This document shows, one piece after another, positions 60,330-64,000 of a DNA stretch of 64,000 bases. The stretch is from Arthrobacter psychrolactophilus (GTDB lineage: Bacteria > Actinomycetota > Actinomycetes > Actinomycetales > Micrococcaceae), in contig NZ_QJVC01000006.1 of NCBI RefSeq assembly GCF_003219795.1, positions 58,740 to 122,739 on the forward strand. The letters are read 5' to 3'. Below the pieces are notes generated by a model. The model searched no databases. It was not told the origin of the DNA and worked only from the letters and a program-made list of their open reading frames with translations. The position numbers and the translations under genes are program-made. Each line of letters begins with the position of its first letter. The first letter of the stretch is position 1.

Positions 60330-60943
60330 AGGGCTCGCTGACCCGCGATGGGCCAGCCTGATGCCTTGACGGGTGCGGCCGCCAGTGCCATGGCTGACAT
60401 TAATAGGGCGTCTGTGGGCTGAAAATCAGATCTCACAGCATTTTGCTCCTTGGCTCGGTCCACCAAGGACTCCAGTTGGTGAGTAATCTGTTCCTGGAGC
60501 GTGTTCAAGGCTTCATGGAGTTCTTGATGGGAGGAGCCGCGAGCCCAGCCCGCGCCACCGCCATAACCGCCAAGAATCAACTCGCGCATGCCTCGATCGG
60601 CCAAGAATTGCTCGGTCGTCCGGGTTAAGAAAAAGACCAGCCCCTCCCAAGCGTCCGCAATGCCATTTGCCTCGACCGAGAGTGTCCTGCCATAGGCCAG
60701 ATGCTCGCGATATACCTCCAGAATCAGCAAATCCTTGTCGCGGTAGCGCCGATAAAGCGTCGCGACGCCCACCCCAGCCGCCTTGGCAATATCGGCCAGA
60801 GGTACGTCGAGCCCACGGCTGGCAAAAAGCTCGTGGGCTGCCTCATGCAGAGCACGGTCACGTTCGCTCAGAACGACGACGTCCTGATTGCCAGCACTGT
60901 GGTCGGCGGGGAGGTACTGCTCGGATGATGGCGTCAGTGGCAT
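60293..60943 (-). CDS. TetR-family transcriptional repressor
   Basis: A 216-residue repressor. The helix-turn-helix is 'LHEAAHELFASRGLDVPLADIAKAAGVGVATLYRRYRDKDLLILEVY', and the C-terminal part is helical. The ATG at 60943 is preferred over an in-frame codon at 61033, because the latter would place operator DNA inside the gene. It is divergent from an MFS exporter and two near-identical palindromes lie between them. Confidence 0.9.
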   Translation of the reverse strand: MPLTPSSEQYLPADHSAGNQDVVVLSERDRALHEAAHELFASRGLDVPLADIAKAAGVGVATLYRRYRDKDLLILEVYREHLAYGRTLSVEANGIADAWEGLVFFLTRTTEQFLADRGMRELILGGYGGGAGWARGSSHQELHEALNTLQEQITHQLESLVDRAKEQNAVRSDFQPTDALLMSAMALAAAPVKASGWPIAGQRALQLLLEGIRPSR

Positions 60944-61013
60944 GCGGGAAATGCTTTCGATGGCAGAGGAAATCAAACGATGTCCCGATAAGTCTAGCCT
61001 GAGTTCCCAATAT

Positions 61014-61063
61014 GCGGAATAGCTGTTCCGCATGTAGTAAGCTGAGGGGAATAGCTATTCCGC
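61014..61063. promoter_or_regulatory. Twin TetR operators
   Basis: Two palindromes: 61014-61031 (GCGGAATAGCTGTTCCGC, one mismatched pair) and 61048-61061 (GGAATAGCTATTCC, perfect). They share the core GGAATAGC and their centres are 32 bp apart, about three helical turns. Confidence 0.8.
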
Positions 61064-61102
61064 AGGGATAGCTTCGACATTCTCACTGAGGCAAAAAGGT
61101 AT

Positions 61103-62593
61103 ATGAGCACTGCAACGCAAGCAAGACAAAACCATCCGACGCCACCAGCAACGCCAGATTCAAAATGGGCAGCCCTTCGCTGGTGGTCGATGCTCGCCAT
61201 TGGCATGTCCCAGCTCATGGTCGTACTGGATGCCACGATCATGAACGTCGCATTACCGAGTGCGCAGCTCGATCTTGGCTTTAGCGACACGCTGCGCCCC
61301 TGGGTCATCACGGCTTATGCTTTGGCTTTCGGTGGCTTGCTGCTGCTAGGTGGGCGCATTGCCGATTTGATGGGGCGCAAGCAAATGTTCCTCATCGGCC
61401 TGATGGGTTTTGCCGTCGCCTCGGCCCTGGGCGGTGCCGCACCGACCTTCACCGTGTTGTTGGCCGCGCGTGTCCTGCAGGGTGTTTTTGCGGCCATGCT
61501 GGCCCCGGCCGCCTTGTCTCTGCTGACCACGACCTTCACCGATCCTGCCGAACGCGGTAAAGCCTTTGGTATTTATGGTGCGCTGGCTGGTGCCGGTGGC
61601 GCCGTCGGACTTTTGCTTGGAGGGGTGCTGACAGAATTCATGACCTGGCGCTGGACTCTATATGTCAACATTGCCTTCGCCGCGGTGGCTTTTGTTGTGG
61701 GTGTGCTCGCGATCGCTCCGACGCGACGCGAGCGTGGGGTCAAGCTGGACATTCCGGGCGCGATCTTCGCAACCTTGGGCTTCTTCGCCGTCGTCTTTGG
61801 TTTTGCCAATGCCGAAGAACATGGTTTCGCGGCTGTCGGGACGTGGGGCTTCCTAGCCTTGGGCGTTGCGCTTCTCGTGGTGTTCGTTCTGCTGCAGCGC
61901 AGGGGCAAGTCGCCGCTCTTGCCGCTGAATATCGTGATTCACCGCGACCGTGGCGCCTCCATGTTGGGCATCTTTGTTGCCGGCGCGGTCATCTTCGGCG
62001 TCAATCTTTACCTGGTGTACTACCTGCAGATCGTCCTGGGCTTCACACCGCTGCAGACCGGCGTGGCCGTCTTGCCGCTGTGCTTGGGCATCATGGTGTC
62101 CGCCATGGTGTCCACCTCGGTGCTCATGCCTAAATTTGGCGCCAAGGTGTTGGTTCCCGCGGGCATGGTGGTGTCCGCGATTGGCGCCCTGCTGCTCATG
62201 ATGACCAAGGCCGACAGCGGCTATGCCCTCCACGTCGCCATCCCTATGTTGATCGTCGCGATCGGCCTTGGCGCCATCATTTCCACCTCCATGAGCGTTG
62301 GCACCTTGGGTGTTGACCGCCACCACGCAGGCGCTGCATCTGCCGCCGTCAACGCGTCTCAGCAACTGGGCGGCTCGATTGGCCTGGCCGTCATGAACAC
62401 CATCGTCGCCGGGGCCACCATTGCAGCCCTTGATTCCGGCGAAAGTCAGCTGGAATCGCTCGTGCGTGGCTATCAGGGCGCTTACCTTGCCTGCGTCGTG
62501 CTGCTTGTGGTGGGTGCCGTCGTGACAGGACTGATGTACCGCCGTCGTGAGCACACCGCAGTTGCCACCGGGGAGCCGGCCGTGCATATGTAA
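61103..62593 (+). CDS. MFS exporter, EmrB/QacA (DHA2) family
   Basis: A 496-residue, 14-helix proton-linked drug exporter. 'LDATIMNVALPSAQLDLGF' is the D-x-T-I-V-N-V-A-L-P-like motif of helix 1, and 'GGRIADLMGRKQMFLIG' is motif A. 'RVLQGVFAAMLAPAALSLL' and 'GAGGAVGLLLGGVLTE' (motif C) complete the set. The divergent TetR protein with its twin operators must control it. The exported compound is unknown. Confidence 0.93.
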   Translation: MSTATQARQNHPTPPATPDSKWAALRWWSMLAIGMSQLMVVLDATIMNVALPSAQLDLGFSDTLRPWVITAYALAFGGLLLLGGRIADLMGRKQMFLIGLMGFAVASALGGAAPTFTVLLAARVLQGVFAAMLAPAALSLLTTTFTDPAERGKAFGIYGALAGAGGAVGLLLGGVLTEFMTWRWTLYVNIAFAAVAFVVGVLAIAPTRRERGVKLDIPGAIFATLGFFAVVFGFANAEEHGFAAVGTWGFLALGVALLVVFVLLQRRGKSPLLPLNIVIHRDRGASMLGIFVAGAVIFGVNLYLVYYLQIVLGFTPLQTGVAVLPLCLGIMVSAMVSTSVLMPKFGAKVLVPAGMVVSAIGALLLMMTKADSGYALHVAIPMLIVAIGLGAIISTSMSVGTLGVDRHHAGAASAAVNASQQLGGSIGLAVMNTIVAGATIAALDSGESQLESLVRGYQGAYLACVVLLVVGAVVTGLMYRRREHTAVATGEPAVHM

Positions 62594-62611
62594 GGCCTGC
62601 ATTGCGCGTGA

Positions 62612-62650
62612 GGCGTCGTGACGACTGCATTGAGCAGCCGTCACGACGCC
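62612..62650. terminator. Bidirectional terminator
   Basis: 11-bp perfect arms (62612-62622 and 62640-62650) lie between the convergent MFS and arfB genes, followed by CTTGCTTT. Confidence 0.7.
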
Positions 62651-62665
62651 CTTGCTTTGGGCGCT

Positions 62666-63088
62666 CTAATCCATGGGCGGACGTCGCCGCAGGTATTTCG
62701 TCGTTGAGCGCTGGGACTTCGCGGCCTGATGCCGCCGCTTCGATCCACGCGTGGGTTTGGTGGCCTTTCGGCTCGGACCTGCGGGCGCGAGTGCGTTGGC
62801 GATGATCGCCGCCATCTTGGTCAGGGCCATCTCGCGGTTTCGAAGCTGGGAGCGTTGTTCCGAGGACACCACGGTGAGAATTCCATGCACTAGACGTCGC
62901 CCAAGTTTTTCACTCAGCACGCTGCGCTGCTCGTCCGTCAGCGCGGTCGATCCCTGCGGATTCCAGAACAGCTCGACCCGGCTGTCCGAGGTATTGACGT
63001 GCTGTCCACCCGGCCCCGAGGAGCGCGAGAACCGCCAGCCCAGCTCGGAGGCTGGAATGGTCAGCTCGGGGGAAACGTACAAGTCCAT
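62666..63088 (-). CDS. arfB: Alternative ribosome-rescue factor / peptidyl-tRNA hydrolase ArfB
   Basis: A 140-residue stop-codon-independent release factor that frees stalled ribosomes. The GGQ motif (residues 27-29 in 'RSSGPGGQHVNTSDSRVELFW') is the catalytic site. The basic C-terminal tail ('RGSKRRHQAAKSQRSTTKYLRRRPP') enters the empty mRNA channel. The length is typical of ArfB (YaeJ) and too short for RF1/RF2. Confidence 0.95.
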   Translation of the reverse strand: MDLYVSPELTIPASELGWRFSRSSGPGGQHVNTSDSRVELFWNPQGSTALTDEQRSVLSEKLGRRLVHGILTVVSSEQRSQLRNREMALTKMAAIIANALAPAGPSRKATKPTRGSKRRHQAAKSQRSTTKYLRRRPPMD

Positions 63089-63381
63089 GTCCCCAAGTCT
63101 GACATGACGCTCGCCTCTTAGGTACGACGGCGGGCGGCAGCTGCCGCTGTTAGCGGCGCATCATGGGTGTTTGATGGCCGTTGGCATCTGATCGCGGCGC
63201 GCCACGCCTGGTCTGTTTCTGACTTTGGTGCGCGAGCCACTACTCTGGTGTCCACGCCTGCGAAACCACGGGAAGCATCCTGCACTTCATGCCGGGCATG
63301 GGGCGACAGCAATGTTGCGATCATCGCTGCGACGGCTGGGCCAGCGTGACTCAACACCAAGAAACGTAGCAAAGGACTGGA
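63089..63381. other. Intergenic region, no gene seen
   Basis: About 290 bp between arfB and the GNAT gene. Frames present on both strands lack start signals and family features. Confidence 0.4.
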
Positions 63382-63897
63382 ATGACGAGCCCCACCTTTA
63401 CCATACGCCAGACGACCTCATCCGATTGGCGCGAACTCCGCACTATCCGTCTAGAGATGATTCAGGACACTCCGACGGCCTACGCGGAAACACTCGATGA
63501 CGCTTTGCTTGTGGACGAGGCCGGCTGGCGCCTGCGTGGAGAGCGCGGCACCGCTGCACATGGAACTCAAATCACGGCGATCTCCACGAGTGGCCACTGG
63601 GTTGGCAGCATGGGCGGCTACGTTCCCGACCCCGAAACTGGAGCACTCTTGGTGGGCGTCTATGTTGCTCCGCAGTGGCGAGGCCGGCAGGTGGGATTGA
63701 CCGACGCGCTCCTGACCCACATTGAAGACTGGGCGCGCACCGAGGGTTCGACGCTGACACTGCATGTTCATGAAGACAACCTGCGCGCGAGAAGGTACTA
63801 CGAGCGGCAAGGGTTTGTGGCCACCGGCCACAGCGTTCCCTATAACCTGGACCCGACGAAGAACGAGCTGGAAATGTTGAAGCGTCTGGGTGACTAG
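63382..63897 (+). CDS. GNAT-family N-acetyltransferase
   Basis: A 171-residue acetyltransferase. 'FTIRQTTSSDWRELRTIRLEMIQDTPTAYAET' is the N-terminal strand and helix. 'LLVGVYVAPQWRGRQVGLTDALLTHIEDWA' contains the acetyl-CoA-binding R-G-x-x-V/G loop, and 'LHVHEDNLRARRYYERQGFVATG' is the C-terminal motif B. An AAAGGA ribosome-binding site precedes the ATG. The acceptor substrate is unknown. Confidence 0.92.
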   Translation: MTSPTFTIRQTTSSDWRELRTIRLEMIQDTPTAYAETLDDALLVDEAGWRLRGERGTAAHGTQITAISTSGHWVGSMGGYVPDPETGALLVGVYVAPQWRGRQVGLTDALLTHIEDWARTEGSTLTLHVHEDNLRARRYYERQGFVATGHSVPYNLDPTKNELEMLKRLGD

Positions 63898-63980
63898 CCC
63901 GTTGGAGCTGACCCTGCGAATGCTCAGATATTTGTTCTAGTATTTTTCGAATTCTTCTGGTGTTTCGTGAACGTGGTGAC

Positions 63981-64000
63981 TATAATTGTGGTATGGGTAG
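63981..64000 (+). promoter_or_regulatory. Promoter of a leaderless gene running off the right edge
   Basis: Consensus TATAAT (63981-63986) lies six bases before an ATG at 63993, with no ribosome-binding site. Only two full codons of the frame are visible, so the gene cannot be named. Confidence 0.4.

Noticed and set aside
61853-62644. 263-codon frame opposite the DHA2 exporter
   Set aside because: It is His/Gln/Gly-rich with no family features and is fully antisense to a well-supported MFS gene.
1-64000. CRISPR array, prophage or intact insertion sequence
   Set aside because: I noticed no regularly spaced direct repeats, transposase, integrase or phage structural genes.

Overview
The window is about 64 kb of chromosome from a high-GC Gram-positive bacterium. 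It is most likely an actinobacterium of the Arthrobacter group (Micrococcaceae). The reasons are: a mycothiol-type maleylpyruvate isomerase, a GAF-ANTAR protein, a MerR/Hsp20 stress pair, several leaderless genes, many EmrB-type MFS exporters paired with regulators, and sugar ABC importers without their own ATPase. This assignment rests on gene content only. I see no rRNA, tRNA, CRISPR array, intact transposase or prophage.

Layout. 1-2.4 kb: dipeptide/oligopeptide ABC importer (permease cut by the left edge, plus lipoprotein). 2.6-6.5 kb: DUF1349-like protein, then mtnN-luxS and a membrane-anchored glycerophosphodiesterase. 6.6-8.4 kb: marR plus a frameshifted MFS exporter. 8.5-12.5 kb: GlcD-type oxidase, ohrR-ohr peroxide operon and a xylitol/alditol oxidase. 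12.5-18.6 kb: stress island with GAF-ANTAR, zinc-ribbon proteins, a decayed J-domain protein, Hsp20, MerR, CBS and PRC-barrel proteins. 19-22 kb: XRE-cupin regulator divergent from an MFS exporter, then a frameshifted ArsR-type regulator. 22.7-25.7 kb: gluconate regulator, kinase and permease. 25.9-33.4 kb: sugar ABC importer with ThuA and two Gfo/Idh/MocA dehydrogenases under a divergent LacI regulator. 33.5-40.2 kb: second LacI regulator, a GNAT pseudogene, and an arabinoside ABC importer with a GH51 arabinofuranosidase. 40.3-48.1 kb: sarcosine-oxidase-like enzyme, two flavin reductases and the divergent operon acs-sfnG-metY-CoA-binding protein. 48.2-55.0 kb: marR, then a complete 3-hydroxybenzoate/gentisate pathway with an IclR regulator and transporter. 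55.2-64 kb: MFS, thioesterase, HxlR regulator, a small accessory pair, M20 amidohydrolase, TetR/MFS pair, ArfB and a GNAT.

How the genes work together. 3-Hydroxybenzoate enters through the AAHS carrier, is hydroxylated to gentisate, and is cleaved and isomerised to fumarate plus pyruvate. In the sulfur operon, SfnG should oxidise dimethyl sulfone using FMNH2 from a neighbouring flavin reductase. MetY then fixes sulfide and releases acetate, which the co-transcribed acetyl-CoA synthetase could recycle. The two LacI-controlled sugar clusters take up and split or oxidise plant-derived sugars.

The most unusual observations are: (i) at least six genes, mostly regulators, with a TAnnnT box exactly 6 nt before the ATG, which points to leaderless and often autoregulated transcripts; (ii) three genes broken by a single lesion; (iii) a 70-nt nested imperfect hairpin between convergent genes; (iv) an acetate-recycling sulfone operon; (v) a symmetric pair of 9-bp inverted arms, offset by 50 bp, that contains both candidate start codons of a divergent gene pair.
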